64,000 nt of DNA from NCBI GenBank assembly GCA_019695305.1, contig JAIBAG010000006.1, positions 1 through 64,000 of the forward strand, read 5' to 3'. The notes below the pieces were generated by a model. It ran no database searches. It saw only the letters and a list, made by a program, of their open reading frames with translations, and was not told the origin of the DNA. Below are positions 45,562-55,741 of the stretch, in pieces. Position numbers and translations under genes: made by a program. Within the stretch, counting starts at the first letter, position 1. The number at the start of each line of letters is the position of its first letter. This DNA is from a bacterium. GTDB lineage: Bacteria > UBA10199 > JAIBAG01.

Positions 45562-47172
45562 TTACACCGGCTCCACGCCATGCTTCCGGTCAGGTGTATT
45601 AATCTTTTTATTGGCCGTAAGCTTGAGCGTTTCAATCAACACCCGGCGTGTATCACGTGGATCGATCACGTCATCAATATAACCACCTTCAGCAGCCATA
45701 CTAAGCGCAATGCGTTCGCGGTAGAGATCGACCAATTCTTTTCTTTTGGCCTCCGGATCCGCAGCGGATTTTATTTCTTTGCGGAACACAATATTCACCG
45801 CCCCTTCTGCCCCCATCAAACTAATTTCGGCCGTAGGCCACGCGACGATTAAATCCGGACCGTAGGCTTTTCCGCACATCACGTAATAACCAGCACCGTA
45901 TGCTTTGCGTACAATTACCGTCATTTTAGGAACTGAAGCTCTCGAAGTGGCAAATAACATCTTCGCCCCATGACGAATAATACCTTTGTGCTCTACTTGC
46001 GAACCCACCATAAATCCGGGCACGTCTTGTAAATAAAGGAGCGGAATATTGTAGGCATCACACAAATTAATAAAACGCGCGGCTTTATCGGCTTCGTCTA
46101 CATTGAGCACACCCGCCATGTACGCCGGTTGGCTGGCCACAATACCCACGGAATACCCACCAATACGCGATAGCGCCGTAATAACACCTTGTCCAAATTT
46201 AGGTTTAATTTCTAAAAACTTCCCTCCATCCACAATTTTTTCCATCACCTTGCGCATGTCGTAAAACTGTTTGGAATTTTCTGGGATTAAATCGAGAATA
46301 CTATCATCAATACGTTCTACATTGCCCGCATCGCCGGACATCAAACGACTCAAGCGATCACTGTCATTGGCTTTGGGTTGTACTACCGGGGGTTTTTCAC
46401 CGGAATGCGACGGCAGATAACTGAGATACTGTTTGACGATTTCAATACATTCTTTATCATCTTTTACTTCTAAATCACCATTGCCACTCACTTCGCAATG
46501 CACCCGCGAACCACCTAAATCTTCTACACTCACATCTTCACCAATCACTGCTTTTACCAGCGGAGGACCGGCTAAGGCCATGGACGACGTCCCTTTCACC
46601 ATCGGTACAAAATCGGCAAGGCCAGCAACATATGCCGTACCAGCCGCACATGGCCCCATCATGGCGGCAATTTGCGGGACGACTCCGGACATTTTTACTT
46701 GGTCGTGAAACATTTTACCTGTCATGGCAAAACGCGAAGAAGCAATTTCTTGCACGCGGGCACCGGCAGAATCTAAAAGCCATACAAGAGGCACCCGCAT
46801 ATCCAGCGCCATTTCACGGATACGGTCACATTTGCGCTCGCCAACTTCACCAATGGTTCCGGCTATCACGGTAAAATCATACGCTATTACACACACACGG
46901 CGTCCCTGCACCAAACCATGACCTACTAAAATACCATCGCCCGGGGTGAGCTTGTCTTTTAAGGTAGGGTCATCGCCTTGGGCTGTTCCTAAAATACCCA
47001 TTTCAATAAAAGTACCCGCATCAAAAAGGAGATTAATCCTTTCCCGTACGGTAAGCTTGCCTGCCGCCTTTTGGCGCTTAACTTCATCGTCGCCCCCCAT
47101 TTTTAAAGCGGTTGATTTTTTGGATTGAATGTTTTGATTGAGTTCTTTAAGGTTAGCCATAATTTTTTGCAT
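45562..47172 (-). CDS. Acyl-CoA carboxylase, carboxyltransferase (beta) subunit
   Basis: A 536-residue biotin-dependent carboxyltransferase of the PccB/MccB type. Segments: KLTVRERINLLFDAGTFIEM, VIAYDFTVIAGTIGEVGERK, LLDSAGARVQE, MGPCAAGTAYVAGLADFVPM, LLYLQDVPGFMVGSQVEHKG and RKAYGAGYYVMCG. Substrate (propionyl-, methylcrotonyl- or geranyl-CoA) is not decided by what I can see; the biotin carboxylase subunit is not in the window. Divergent from acyl-CoA dehydrogenase with 51 bases between, which suggests a shared leucine, isoleucine or fatty acid degradation role. ATGs at 47172 and 47160 are both possible. Confidence 0.9.
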   Translation of the reverse strand: MQKIMANLKELNQNIQSKKSTALKMGGDDEVKRQKAAGKLTVRERINLLFDAGTFIEMGILGTAQGDDPTLKDKLTPGDGILVGHGLVQGRRVCVIAYDFTVIAGTIGEVGERKCDRIREMALDMRVPLVWLLDSAGARVQEIASSRFAMTGKMFHDQVKMSGVVPQIAAMMGPCAAGTAYVAGLADFVPMVKGTSSMALAGPPLVKAVIGEDVSVEDLGGSRVHCEVSGNGDLEVKDDKECIEIVKQYLSYLPSHSGEKPPVVQPKANDSDRLSRLMSGDAGNVERIDDSILDLIPENSKQFYDMRKVMEKIVDGGKFLEIKPKFGQGVITALSRIGGYSVGIVASQPAYMAGVLNVDEADKAARFINLCDAYNIPLLYLQDVPGFMVGSQVEHKGIIRHGAKMLFATSRASVPKMTVIVRKAYGAGYYVMCGKAYGPDLIVAWPTAEISLMGAEGAVNIVFRKEIKSAADPEAKRKELVDLYRERIALSMAAEGGYIDDVIDPRDTRRVLIETLKLTANKKINTPDRKHGVEPV

Positions 47173-47223
47173 TATAGAAATCTGCCTGTAAATGGCTAGA
47201 ACTAATTTTTAAGGAGAACCCCC

Positions 47224-48420
47224 ATGAGTCATACCGAAAACCGTCCCTACTTTACCCCCGATCACGAAATTTTCCGCAAGTCTGTCCGCAGCTATGTAGA
47301 AAAGGAACTCGCTCCCCACGCCAAACAATGGGAAAAAGATAAAAATGTACCTCGCGAAGTGTTTACCAAGCTTGCCGAGCAGGGATTTTTTGGGATTAAT
47401 TACGATGAAAAATATGGTGGGAGCGGATGCGACTTTTGGTACAAAGTAGCTTTTTGCGAAGAAATGGTGCGCACCCGCGCCAATGGTTTTGTAATGGATG
47501 TGATGGTACATACCGATATGACCACCCCGGCTCTCAATAAACTGGGCACCGAAGAACAAAAACAGGAATTTTTAGTCCCTGCTATTAAAGGCGAAAAAAT
47601 CGCCGCGCTGGGCGTTACCGAACCTGGTGCCGGCTCCGATGTAGCCCATATCCGCACCACCGCCCGCCGCGAGGGCGATGATTACATTATTAATGGTGCT
47701 AAAACTTATATTACCAACGGCTCACGCGCCGATTTTATTATTTTAGCCGTACGCACCGGCCCGGCCCTTACCAAAGAAAACTGGGATAGTGCCCATAAGG
47801 GAGTAAGTTTTATTCTTTTTCCTACGCGCGATAAAAACGGCAAACAAACCCCCGGCTTTAACATTGGCCGCCGTCTCGAAAAACTGGGGAATCATTCATC
47901 TAACACACACGAACTCAGTTTTGAAAACTGCCGCGTGCCCGCTAAAAACCTTTTAGGACAAGAAAATTTTGGTTTTTATTATATTATGACCAATTTCCAA
48001 GGCGAACGTCTCATTGCTGCCATCATGAGTGTGGCCGGCATGCGCATGATGTTAGAAGATGCTATTGCCTACGGCCAAACCCGCGAAGCTTTTGGACGCC
48101 CTATTATTAAGTTTCAGGTATGGAAACATCGCTTTGCCGAGTTAGCGACAGAGATTGAAGCCGCACAAGAACTGGTGTATCGCGCCACCGATTTGCATAA
48201 TCGCGAACTCCCGGCCGTTAAAGAAATTTCCATGGCCAAAATGTTTGCCACGGAACTGGCCAACAAAGTGGCCTACGAATGCATGCAATTTCACGGTGGA
48301 GCCGGCTATATGGAAGAATACGATATTGCCCGCATGTATCGCGATGTACGTTTATATAATATTGGTGCCGGTACATCGGAGGTGATGAATGAAATTATAT
48401 CGAAGTTGATGGGGCTCTAA
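47224..48420 (+). CDS. Acyl-CoA dehydrogenase
   Basis: A 398-residue FAD flavoenzyme oxidising acyl-CoA to enoyl-CoA. Motifs: LGVTEPGAGSDVAHIRTTAR, YIINGAKTYITNGSRADFII, CMQFHGGAGYMEEYDIARMY and RLYNIGAGTSEVMNEI, where the Glu in GTSE is at the position of the catalytic base of short-chain enzymes. RBS AAGGAGAA. The stop codon forms the first bases of a dispersed repeat. Co-localised with the carboxylase subunit, as in branched-chain amino acid degradation. Confidence 0.93.
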   Translation: MSHTENRPYFTPDHEIFRKSVRSYVEKELAPHAKQWEKDKNVPREVFTKLAEQGFFGINYDEKYGGSGCDFWYKVAFCEEMVRTRANGFVMDVMVHTDMTTPALNKLGTEEQKQEFLVPAIKGEKIAALGVTEPGAGSDVAHIRTTARREGDDYIINGAKTYITNGSRADFIILAVRTGPALTKENWDSAHKGVSFILFPTRDKNGKQTPGFNIGRRLEKLGNHSSNTHELSFENCRVPAKNLLGQENFGFYYIMTNFQGERLIAAIMSVAGMRMMLEDAIAYGQTREAFGRPIIKFQVWKHRFAELATEIEAAQELVYRATDLHNRELPAVKEISMAKMFATELANKVAYECMQFHGGAGYMEEYDIARMYRDVRLYNIGAGTSEVMNEIISKLMGL

Positions 48421-48533
48421 CCCCCTCCCGTCCTCCCCCTTAATTTAAGTGGGAGGAGCGAAGAAAGTCCTCCTCCCTTAAATTACCCCACAGGGGCCAC
48501 TTCGAGGAGGGAGGAGACAGTGGTGGGTTACTC
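48418..48533. repeat. Palindromic dispersed repeat, copy 2 (TAACCCCCTCC ... GGGTTACTC)
   Basis: Same layout as 16325-16437, with CTCCCCCTTAATTTAAGTGG, GTCCTCCTCCCTTAAATTA and GTGGTGGGTTACTC. It contributes the TAA stop of the acyl-CoA dehydrogenase gene and ends two bases before the ATG of the methyltransferase gene, so that gene has lost a normal RBS region. Confidence 0.8.
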
Positions 48534-48535
48534 TT

Positions 48536-49306
48536 ATGTCTCTCTTCCTCAAAATCCGTTCCTTCTTAAACTCTATTTTTTATTTCATCCGCCGTCACGT
48601 GCATTTAAGCCGTAGTAATTATTCCGAAGTATCAGCTCGCGCCCTAAACGACCTTCAGCCCGAAACAAAAAATGAAATAGAAAAACTCTCTAAACAGTAT
48701 CAAATTAAATTTGAAGATACTCTCAATCGAGGCAACAGCCTCGAAAACTACCACCTCCTCCATTTACTGGGCACCGTCCAAAAAAAATGGAACTGGATTC
48801 TTCCACAAAATAAAAACGTGTGCGATGTGGGCAGTAAAAATTTTTATTACGCCAAAACACTTGAAATATTTTTTAAGCCCCAAAGCCTTACCGGCATTGA
48901 GTTGGATGCTTTTGTATTGTACGATGACTTGCATACCCGCAAGAGTTACGCCGAGTTTTATTTAAAACAAATAGGCCGTAGCCGTTATTTACCCATCAAT
49001 TTTTTAAATTTTAGCGAAAAAACGGATATCATCACTCTCTTTTATCCTTTTGTTATTTCCGAACCGCTTATTCGCTGGGGGCTTCCTCTTTCGGAGTTTA
49101 AACCGGAGCTTTTTTTTAAACATGTGGCGCAAACCTTAAATGCCAATGGGCAGGTGCTGATCATTAACCAGGGCGATGAAGAATGGATAGCCGTTCAAAA
49201 ACTGGCGAAAAATGCTGGGCTCATACTTAAAGCCTCATACACCGCCTCCCAAACCCTACTCTACCGCAAACTAACCCCTATGGTTAGTTTATGGACGCTC
49301 CCTTAA
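48536..49306 (+). CDS. SAM-dependent methyltransferase-like protein
   Basis: A 256-residue protein. A basic, hydrophobic N-terminus (FLKIRSFLNSIFYFIRRHV) is followed by a class I methyltransferase-like core with KNVCDVGSKNFYYAKTLEIF (motif I), LTGIELDAFVLYDDL, DIITLFYPFVIS and the ANGQVLIINQGDEEW strand. The substrate is unknown. Directly preceded by a dispersed repeat and with no canonical RBS. Confidence 0.65.
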   Translation: MSLFLKIRSFLNSIFYFIRRHVHLSRSNYSEVSARALNDLQPETKNEIEKLSKQYQIKFEDTLNRGNSLENYHLLHLLGTVQKKWNWILPQNKNVCDVGSKNFYYAKTLEIFFKPQSLTGIELDAFVLYDDLHTRKSYAEFYLKQIGRSRYLPINFLNFSEKTDIITLFYPFVISEPLIRWGLPLSEFKPELFFKHVAQTLNANGQVLIINQGDEEWIAVQKLAKNAGLILKASYTASQTLLYRKLTPMVSLWTLP

Positions 49307-49376
49307 AAAAATTTCACCAAACGGGAGCTTGACGTGTAATAAATAAGGACTATAAATCCAAATACTTGGAGGGCAT

Positions 49377-49874
49377 ATGCGTGACGAAGAAAAGAATGAC
49401 GGTCCTATTAAAGTAGTAGACCGACGTAGATTTAACACCGATGGCAGCATGCGGGATGAGGCCCCCGAAGAAATTGCACAAAAACCACTTCCCAAAACAC
49501 CTCCTCCAGCACCCAAAGCTCCGCCACCACAAGCTGCTCCTGAGTCTCAACAAATACCTTCTTCACGAACCCCGGACCCCGAACCCCGGACCCCTTCTCC
49601 AAAAGGTGATTACGACATCAGTTTTCCACAATTTATTTTCTCACTCGCCTCTTCCATTCAAATGGCGTTGGGCCTTATGCCCAACCCCGTTACCAATCAA
49701 GTACGCATCAATTTGGCCAGCGCCAAACAAAGCATTGATATTTTAGCCATGCTCGAAGACAAAACACGTGGCAATTTAGACGAAGAAGAAGCGCAAATGT
49801 TAAAGCAGGTAATTTACGAATTACGGATGGTGTATGTAGAAGTAACCAACAAAATTAACGAAGCCAAAAAATAA
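49377..49874 (+). CDS. DUF1844 domain protein
   Basis: A 165-residue protein. The N-terminal half is charged and then proline-rich and disordered (residues about 38-75), containing two exact copies of a 14-base unit. The C-terminal half is the conserved DUF1844 domain (DISFPQFIFSLASSIQMALG, NLASAKQSIDILAMLEDKTR and EEAQMLKQVIYELRMVYVEV). Function unknown. Strong RBS TTGGAGGG. Immediately before htrA. Confidence 0.85.
   Translation: MRDEEKNDGPIKVVDRRRFNTDGSMRDEAPEEIAQKPLPKTPPPAPKAPPPQAAPESQQIPSSRTPDPEPRTPSPKGDYDISFPQFIFSLASSIQMALGLMPNPVTNQVRINLASAKQSIDILAMLEDKTRGNLDEEEAQMLKQVIYELRMVYVEVTNKINEAKK
49567..49594 (+). repeat. Exact 14-bp tandem duplication in coding linker
   Basis: GAACCCCGGACCCC occurs twice in a row inside the proline-rich linker of the DUF1844 gene. 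Since 14 is not a multiple of three, the copies are read in different frames. Confidence 0.85.
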
Positions 49875-49880
49875 AAACTT

Positions 49881-51362
49881 ATGAAACAAAATAAATCGCT
49901 TATTATTATCTTTTTAGCCGTCATTATTGGATCTTATTTTTTAGCCAATACACTGCTCGATCAAAAATCCAATCTGCCGCCCAACCCTGCTGCAACTCAT
50001 AACACAACAAATACCAAGCCTGACGAAAACTACTTTCACACCAATTCTAATCCTCTAGGCATGCCTGCTGCCATTGGCATTGCACAACCTAATAGTTTTG
50101 CCGAACTGGTTAAAAAAGTAAAACCGGCGGTTGTTAACGTTTCTACCGCAAAAGAAGTGCGTCAAAATCCTTATGCAGGCAATCCATTTTTTAACAACCC
50201 CTATCGCAACAATCAGCAAAATGCTTCCAAAGAAGCCTACAGCTTAGGAACCGGATTTATTATTAACGAAGAAGGCTATGTACTCACCAATTTTCACGTT
50301 ATTCAGGGAGCCGATGAAATTTCGGTAAAACTGGATGACGGCCGCGAGTTTAACGCCAAAGCGGTGGGACGCGATCAAAAGTTGGATATTGCCGTGCTTA
50401 AAATAGACGGCCAAGGTCCCTTCCCCTACACCAGCCTGGGTAATTCGGATGACATGAACGTGGGCGACTGGGTGGTGGCCATTGGTAACCCCTTTGGCTT
50501 GGGTCACACTGTCACCGCTGGCATTGTATCGGCCAAAGCACGCGTGCTGGGCGCTGGCCCGTATGACGATTTTATTCAAACCGATGCCTCCATTAACCCC
50601 GGCAATTCGGGCGGCCCTCTTTTTAATACCAACGGCGAAGTGATTGGCATCAATACAGCCATCATTGCTACAGGCCAAGGCTTAGGCTTTGCTATCCCCA
50701 TTAATATTGCAAAAGATATAGTACCGCAGCTTATTAGCAAAGGTTCTGTCTCGCGCGGCTGGCTGGGCGTGGCTATTAGAGAAATGACAAGCGACGAAAT
50801 AAAGGCTTTGGGTTTAACCCAGGCTACAGGCTCGGTTATTGGTACCGTAGTTAAGGGAGGCCCTGCCGACAAAGCTGGAATAAAAGCCGGAGATATTGTT
50901 TTAGAATTTAACGGTGAAAAGGTTGACAATGCCCACATGCTCCCTACGTTGGTAGCCAAGGCGCTGCCGGGCAGCCAGGCCAAAATTGTGTTTATGCAAG
51001 GAGGCTCCAAGTACGAGCGTACCATTACCCTGGGTTCCTTAGACGATCCCAACGCCTCGCTGGCTGGTGGTAATTTGGCCGAAACCACAATAGCCGGCAT
51101 GGACATGGTGGTGCGCGAGTTAACACAGCAAGAATTATCAAGCTACCGGGCCGGTGTTTTGGTAACTCAGGTTAAACCCTCTGGCGATGCCGATGCTTTG
51201 GGTATAGCTGCAGGAGATGTACTGGTAGAAATTAATAATACGGTAGTGGATGGTATGAAAACTTTTGTGGCCAAATACAATGCCGTGCAACCCGGTAAAA
51301 TTGTACGCTTAAGTTTAGTGCGCGATGGGCAAATTTTTTACATCGCGTTTAGAAAAGAATAA
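49881..51362 (+). CDS. htrA: Periplasmic serine protease, HtrA/DegP family
   Basis: A 493-residue protease-chaperone. An N-terminal membrane anchor or signal ([20 protein letters not shown]), a low-complexity linker, the protease domain with triad H139 (TNFHVIQG), D169 (KLDIAVLK) and S243 ([11 protein letters not shown]), then two PDZ domains (about 285-370 and 400-490, [17 protein letters not shown] and [11 protein letters not shown]). ATG 49881 six bases after the DUF1844 stop. The htrA stop and clpB ATG share a base (TAATG), so the protein quality-control genes are translationally coupled. Confidence 0.95.
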   Translation: MKQNKSLIIIFLAVIIGSYFLANTLLDQKSNLPPNPAATHNTTNTKPDENYFHTNSNPLGMPAAIGIAQPNSFAELVKKVKPAVVNVSTAKEVRQNPYAGNPFFNNPYRNNQQNASKEAYSLGTGFIINEEGYVLTNFHVIQGADEISVKLDDGREFNAKAVGRDQKLDIAVLKIDGQGPFPYTSLGNSDDMNVGDWVVAIGNPFGLGHTVTAGIVSAKARVLGAGPYDDFIQTDASINPGNSGGPLFNTNGEVIGINTAIIATGQGLGFAIPINIAKDIVPQLISKGSVSRGWLGVAIREMTSDEIKALGLTQATGSVIGTVVKGGPADKAGIKAGDIVLEFNGEKVDNAHMLPTLVAKALPGSQAKIVFMQGGSKYERTITLGSLDDPNASLAGGNLAETTIAGMDMVVRELTQQELSSYRAGVLVTQVKPSGDADALGIAAGDVLVEINNTVVDGMKTFVAKYNAVQPGKIVRLSLVRDGQIFYIAFRKE

Positions 51363-53935
51363 TGAGAACCGACAAGCTCACAATTAAAGCACAAGAAGCT
51401 CTGGCCGATGCGCAAAATACGGCGCTTGAAATGAGCCATCAGGAAATGAATGCCGAGCATTTGCTCAATGCTTTACTGAAACAAAAAGACGGCCTCATTA
51501 CTCCCCTCCTTCAAAAAATGGGGATAAATACAATAAGCCTTACAAACGATGTAGAACGTGAATTAGCAAAACTCCCTAAAGTTGAGGGAGCTGCCGGCGA
51601 ATACATGTCGCCCAAAATTCGCATTCTCATTAACGAAGCCACTAAAGAAGCAACCCGCTTAAAAGACGATTTCGTTTCTACCGAACATTTATTACTGGCT
51701 TATTTAAGCCAAAAAGATTTGCCCGCTCAGAAAATTTTAACCAAAAACGGTGTAACAGCCGATGCCCTGCTTAAATCGCTGGTTGATATACGTGGTAATC
51801 AACGCATTACCGATCAAAATCCCGAAGAAAAATATCAGGTTTTAGAAAAGTACGCGCGCGACTTAACAGCGATTGCACGCCAAGGCAAGATTGATCCCGT
51901 CATTGGTCGTGACGAGGAAGTACGCCGTGTGGTGCAAGTACTCTCCCGCCGCACTAAAAATAATCCAGTTTTAATTGGTGAACCGGGCGTTGGTAAAACT
52001 GCTATTGTGGAAGGTTTAGCAATAAGAATTGCCAATGGCGACATACCTGAAACTTTAAAAAATAAAAAAGTTGTAGCACTCGATTTAGGCGCTCTTATTG
52101 CCGGCACCAAATACCGCGGCGAATTCGAAGACCGTTTAAAAGCGGTACTAAAAGAAATATCCTCGTCTAACGGTGAAATTATTTTATTTATTGATGAGCT
52201 TCATACTTTGGTAGGCGCCGGTGGCGCCGAAGGCTCGATGGATGCCTCCAACATGCTTAAACCCGCTTTAGCGCGAGGAGAGCTGCGTTGCGTTGGTGCT
52301 ACAACACTCGATGAATACCGCAAGTACATCGAAAAAGATCCGGCCTTAGAACGCCGTTTTCAGCAGGTGTATGTGGGCGAACCAACGGTGGAAGACACCA
52401 TTGCCATTTTACGCGGGCTTAAAGAAAAATACGAAGTGCATCACGGCGTTAAAATTCAGGATGCCGCCTTGGTAGCAGCCGCTACCCTCTCCCACCGTTA
52501 CATTAGTGATCGTTTTTTACCCGATAAAGCAATCGATCTGGTGGATGAAGCGGCTTCCAAGTTACGCATTGAAATTGCTTCCATGCCTGCTCCTATCGAT
52601 GAAATTGAACGTAAAGTAATGCAGCTTTCCATCGAAAAACAGGCTCTTTCTAAAGAAGACAATCTGGCAAGTAAAACACGTTTAAAAGCAATTGATCAGG
52701 AACTATCGGAGTTAAAAGAAAAATCGGGCACGCTTAAAGCACATTGGCAAAGCGAAAAAAATGCCATTCAAAAAATTAGAGCTATTAAAGAAGAAATTGA
52801 ACAAACCAAAATTTTGGCCGAACGTGCCGAGCGCGATGGAGATTTAAACAAAGCCGCCGAACTTAAATACGGCAAGCTGCATGAGCTTGCTAAAAATCTG
52901 GAAGATCAAAACAAGAAACTGGCCGAGCTTCAGAAAGATCAAAAAATGCTGCGCGAAGAAGTGGGCGAAGAAGATATTGCCGGCATTGTAGCCCGCTGGA
53001 CAGGTATTCCGGTTTCCAAAATGCTGGAGGGCGAAGCCAAAAAGCTGCTCCGCATGGAAGAACGCTTAAAAGAACGCGTGGTAGGCCAGGAAAGCGCCGT
53101 CATCAAAGTTTCCAACGCCATCCGCCGCGCCCGTGCAGGTTTGCAGGATGAGCACCGCCCCATTGGTTCGTTTATGTTTTTAGGGCCCACCGGTGTAGGT
53201 AAAACCGAAACCGCCAAAGCTTTAGCCGAATTTTTATTTGATAATGAACAAGCCATGGTGCGCATTGACATGTCGGAGTTTATGGAAAAGCATTCTGTAT
53301 CCCGCCTGATTGGCGCACCTCCAGGCTATGTGGGCTATGATGAAGGCGGATATTTAACCGAAGCCGTACGTCGTCGACCCTACGCCGTTATTTTGCTCGA
53401 TGAAATTGAAAAAGCGCATCCGGATGTCTTCAACATTCTGCTCCAGATTTTAGATGACGGTCGTTTAACCGACGGTCAGGGAAGAACGGTAGATTTTAAA
53501 AATGCGGTGATTATCATGACGAGCAATATCGGCTCGCAACTCCTGCTGGAAGAAAGCAACATGAAAAAAGCGGAAGCGGGCGTGATGGAAATTTTAAAAA
53601 AATCATTCAAGCCCGAATTTTTAAACCGCGTGGACGATATTATTTTCTTTAGCCCGCTCAGTGAGGAAAACATTCGTCATATCGTGTCCATCCAAATGGG
53701 ACATCTGCAAAAACTCCTCTCTCGTCGTAATTTAAAAATTAAAGTGGATGAAAATGTACTGGATAACCTTGCAAAGATAGGATTCGACCCTGTTTACGGC
53801 GCCCGCCCTCTCAAACGCGCCATTCAAAAAATGATTCAAGACCCATTAGCAATTGAAGTGCTCGAAGGAAAATTTAAGGAAGGCGATACGATTAAGGCTA
53901 CGCTCGGGAAAAATGATACGATTGAGTTTAAATAA
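51362..53935 (+). CDS. clpB: ATP-dependent disaggregase ClpB
   Basis: An 857-residue Hsp100 protein. N-terminal repeat domain (about 1-145), first AAA module with [15 protein letters not shown] and [14 protein letters not shown], a coiled middle domain (about 405-525, [20 protein letters not shown]), second AAA module with [20 protein letters not shown] and [20 protein letters not shown], and the C-terminal domain. The length and middle domain distinguish it from ClpA/ClpC. It resolves protein aggregates with DnaK. Overlaps the htrA stop by one base. Confidence 0.97.
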   Translation: MRTDKLTIKAQEALADAQNTALEMSHQEMNAEHLLNALLKQKDGLITPLLQKMGINTISLTNDVERELAKLPKVEGAAGEYMSPKIRILINEATKEATRLKDDFVSTEHLLLAYLSQKDLPAQKILTKNGVTADALLKSLVDIRGNQRITDQNPEEKYQVLEKYARDLTAIARQGKIDPVIGRDEEVRRVVQVLSRRTKNNPVLIGEPGVGKTAIVEGLAIRIANGDIPETLKNKKVVALDLGALIAGTKYRGEFEDRLKAVLKEISSSNGEIILFIDELHTLVGAGGAEGSMDASNMLKPALARGELRCVGATTLDEYRKYIEKDPALERRFQQVYVGEPTVEDTIAILRGLKEKYEVHHGVKIQDAALVAAATLSHRYISDRFLPDKAIDLVDEAASKLRIEIASMPAPIDEIERKVMQLSIEKQALSKEDNLASKTRLKAIDQELSELKEKSGTLKAHWQSEKNAIQKIRAIKEEIEQTKILAERAERDGDLNKAAELKYGKLHELAKNLEDQNKKLAELQKDQKMLREEVGEEDIAGIVARWTGIPVSKMLEGEAKKLLRMEERLKERVVGQESAVIKVSNAIRRARAGLQDEHRPIGSFMFLGPTGVGKTETAKALAEFLFDNEQAMVRIDMSEFMEKHSVSRLIGAPPGYVGYDEGGYLTEAVRRRPYAVILLDEIEKAHPDVFNILLQILDDGRLTDGQGRTVDFKNAVIIMTSNIGSQLLLEESNMKKAEAGVMEILKKSFKPEFLNRVDDIIFFSPLSEENIRHIVSIQMGHLQKLLSRRNLKIKVDENVLDNLAKIGFDPVYGARPLKRAIQKMIQDPLAIEVLEGKFKEGDTIKATLGKNDTIEFK

Positions 53936-53962
53936 AAAAGCCCCGGGCTGAGCCGGGGCTAT
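53933..53962. terminator. Intrinsic terminator, better in minus direction
   Basis: AGCCCCGG, loop GCTGAG, CCGGGGCT. On the minus strand it is followed by TTTTTT, so it is a good terminator for the secreted-protein gene; on the plus strand the T run is short. It lies directly after clpB. Confidence 0.85.
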
Positions 53963-53983
53963 TCAAGAGTAAAAACTTTATAT

Positions 53984-54370
53984 TTAGTCCTGCGGCATGT
54001 TACGAACCATGTTTGATAGAGATGCCTGCTCAATAATACTTGAATCATCAAAACTACAAGTGTTGTCCATATTAACAAAGCCCTGATAATCCTGCAAATA
54101 TATGCCACTAACATCAATATCACACACTTTCGCGGCAGATTTTATTTCTTGCATACATACAGCCGGATAATGAGTTATCTGACACACAGCCACCACATTA
54201 GCAGCAGCATCACAACAAGCATCCTCTGCATTTTTCGCCATAACAAATTGGCTCGAACTCACATCAGGAACAACTACCTTCTTATTAAAATTATAATCTC
54301 CAGCATAAGCAAATTTCATAAAGCTAAAACCCATCAATAAAACCAAAGTTGTTAAGATTGTATTTTTCAT
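53984..54370 (-). CDS. Small secreted cysteine-containing protein, unknown
   Basis: A 128-residue protein with a signal peptide (MKNTILTTLVLLMGFSFMKF and AYA cleavage before GDYNF). The mature part holds six cysteines (ACCDAAANVVAVCQ, YPAVCMQEI, AKVCDID, NTCSFDD), likely disulphide-bonded. RBS AAGGGG. Between two terminators, so monocistronic. No family recognised. Confidence 0.65.
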   Translation of the reverse strand: MKNTILTTLVLLMGFSFMKFAYAGDYNFNKKVVVPDVSSSQFVMAKNAEDACCDAAANVVAVCQITHYPAVCMQEIKSAAKVCDIDVSGIYLQDYQGFVNMDNTCSFDDSSIIEQASLSNMVRNMPQD

Positions 54371-54554
54371 AAAAATGCCCCTTTTCCATTTTCCGCCCAG
54401 TTAAACATGTAGGATTTATTGCAACAGATATGCCAAATTATAACCATTGAAATTACTGTGCTTTTTTAAAATATCCAGAACTAGAAGAGGCCCCATCCCC
54501 CCAAAAAAAATTAGGTTTTCAGGTGTCAAGTCATCATCAGATTAAACCCTAAAC

Positions 54555-54585
54555 AAAAAGCCCCCTTCAATAAGGGGGCTTTTTA
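54555..54585. terminator. Bidirectional intrinsic terminator
   Basis: AAAAAGCCCCCTT, loop CAAT, AAGGGGGCTTTTT. It ends the minus-strand cytochrome c peroxidase gene. The rest of 54371-54607 holds nothing I can support. Confidence 0.9.
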
Positions 54586-54607
54586 CATTCATTATATAAG
54601 CAATTGG

Positions 54608-55690
54608 TTAATTCGGATCGGCAGCCGGTGTTGTGGGGCTGCTCGGTGGTAAAACAGGTTCCTCAATATAAGTGGTGGGCAGCTTACCGGTAAGTGTGTT
54701 TAAAAAAGTAATAATCGAGGCCACATCATCACCCGATAAATCTTTGCCCAGCTGGTGTTTGCCCATCAACACCACCGCTTCATCCAGAGAAGCCACCTTG
54801 CCGTTATGAAAATACGGCGCCGTTTTGGCTACATTGCGCAGTGAGGGCACTTTAAAAAACATTTTATCGGCTTCGTTTTTGGTGTGATCAAAACGCCCCA
54901 AATCGCTCTGATCGGGATATGGAATAATCAGCCCCAGCTTTTGATACATGGCACCTCCCACATAAGTCCCCATGTGGCAGGTAATACAACCGGTATCCAC
55001 AAACTTTTTAAGCCCGGCTTTTTCGGCATCCGTCAGCGCCTTGTCGTCACCGTTAATATAGGCATCAAAAGCAGATGGGGTTGTAAGCCCGCGCTCAAAA
55101 GCACCGATGGCTTTTCCAAAATTGTTGTAGGTAACAGGGTCGGCTTCGCCCGGAAAAGCCTTTCCAAAGCTTTCCACATAACCAGGAATCGATTTCAACA
55201 AGGCAATCACACTGGCTTCATCTTTCATGGCCATTTCAACGGGATTAAGCACCGGCCCTTTGGCCTGTTCTTCCACCGTGGGAGCTCGCCCATCCCAGAA
55301 TTGTACAAAATGACCGGCGGCATTATAAACCGTGGGTGAATTACGCCCGCCCTTCTGCCCCTTATGCCCCTCCGAAACCGCTTTGTTATCCACACCAAAA
55401 GTACTTAAACCGTGGCAACTGTTACACGAAACATCATGGTTTTTGGACAAACGTTTATCGAAATACAACTGGCGCCCCAGATTTACTTTTTCTTCGGTAA
55501 CAGGGTTATCGGTGCTCTCCATCACGGGAGGCAACGCTCCAAAAGCAGCCAAAATGGCCCTGTCGGGATTTGCAGCCGGAGCACTCTGTTCTACCGGCTC
55601 TTCTTTTTTGGGAGCAACCGCTTCCTCCTTTTTACCACAACCATTAATCACAGCTGATAAAAGAAAAATAAAAAGCACACCCTTTTTCAT
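54608..55690 (-). CDS. Di-haem cytochrome c peroxidase (lipoprotein)
   Basis: A 360-residue protein with a lipobox (LLSAVINGCG), an acidic/proline linker and the two haem motifs CNSCH (about residue 89) and CITCH (about residue 235), with NSPTVYNAAG and FKVPSLRNVAKTAPYFHNG. This is the CcpA/MauG-type layout that reduces hydrogen peroxide with electrons from cytochromes. The C-terminal tail is proline-rich (PVLPPSSPTTPAADPN). RBS GGAGG. Lipid anchoring differs from classic soluble periplasmic enzymes. Confidence 0.93.
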   Translation of the reverse strand: MKKGVLFIFLLSAVINGCGKKEEAVAPKKEEPVEQSAPAANPDRAILAAFGALPPVMESTDNPVTEEKVNLGRQLYFDKRLSKNHDVSCNSCHGLSTFGVDNKAVSEGHKGQKGGRNSPTVYNAAGHFVQFWDGRAPTVEEQAKGPVLNPVEMAMKDEASVIALLKSIPGYVESFGKAFPGEADPVTYNNFGKAIGAFERGLTTPSAFDAYINGDDKALTDAEKAGLKKFVDTGCITCHMGTYVGGAMYQKLGLIIPYPDQSDLGRFDHTKNEADKMFFKVPSLRNVAKTAPYFHNGKVASLDEAVVLMGKHQLGKDLSGDDVASIITFLNTLTGKLPTTYIEEPVLPPSSPTTPAADPN

Positions 55691-55741
55691 AAGACCTCCA
55701 AATTAAAATTTGTGGAAAATTAAATGATTTTAAAATCTTCG

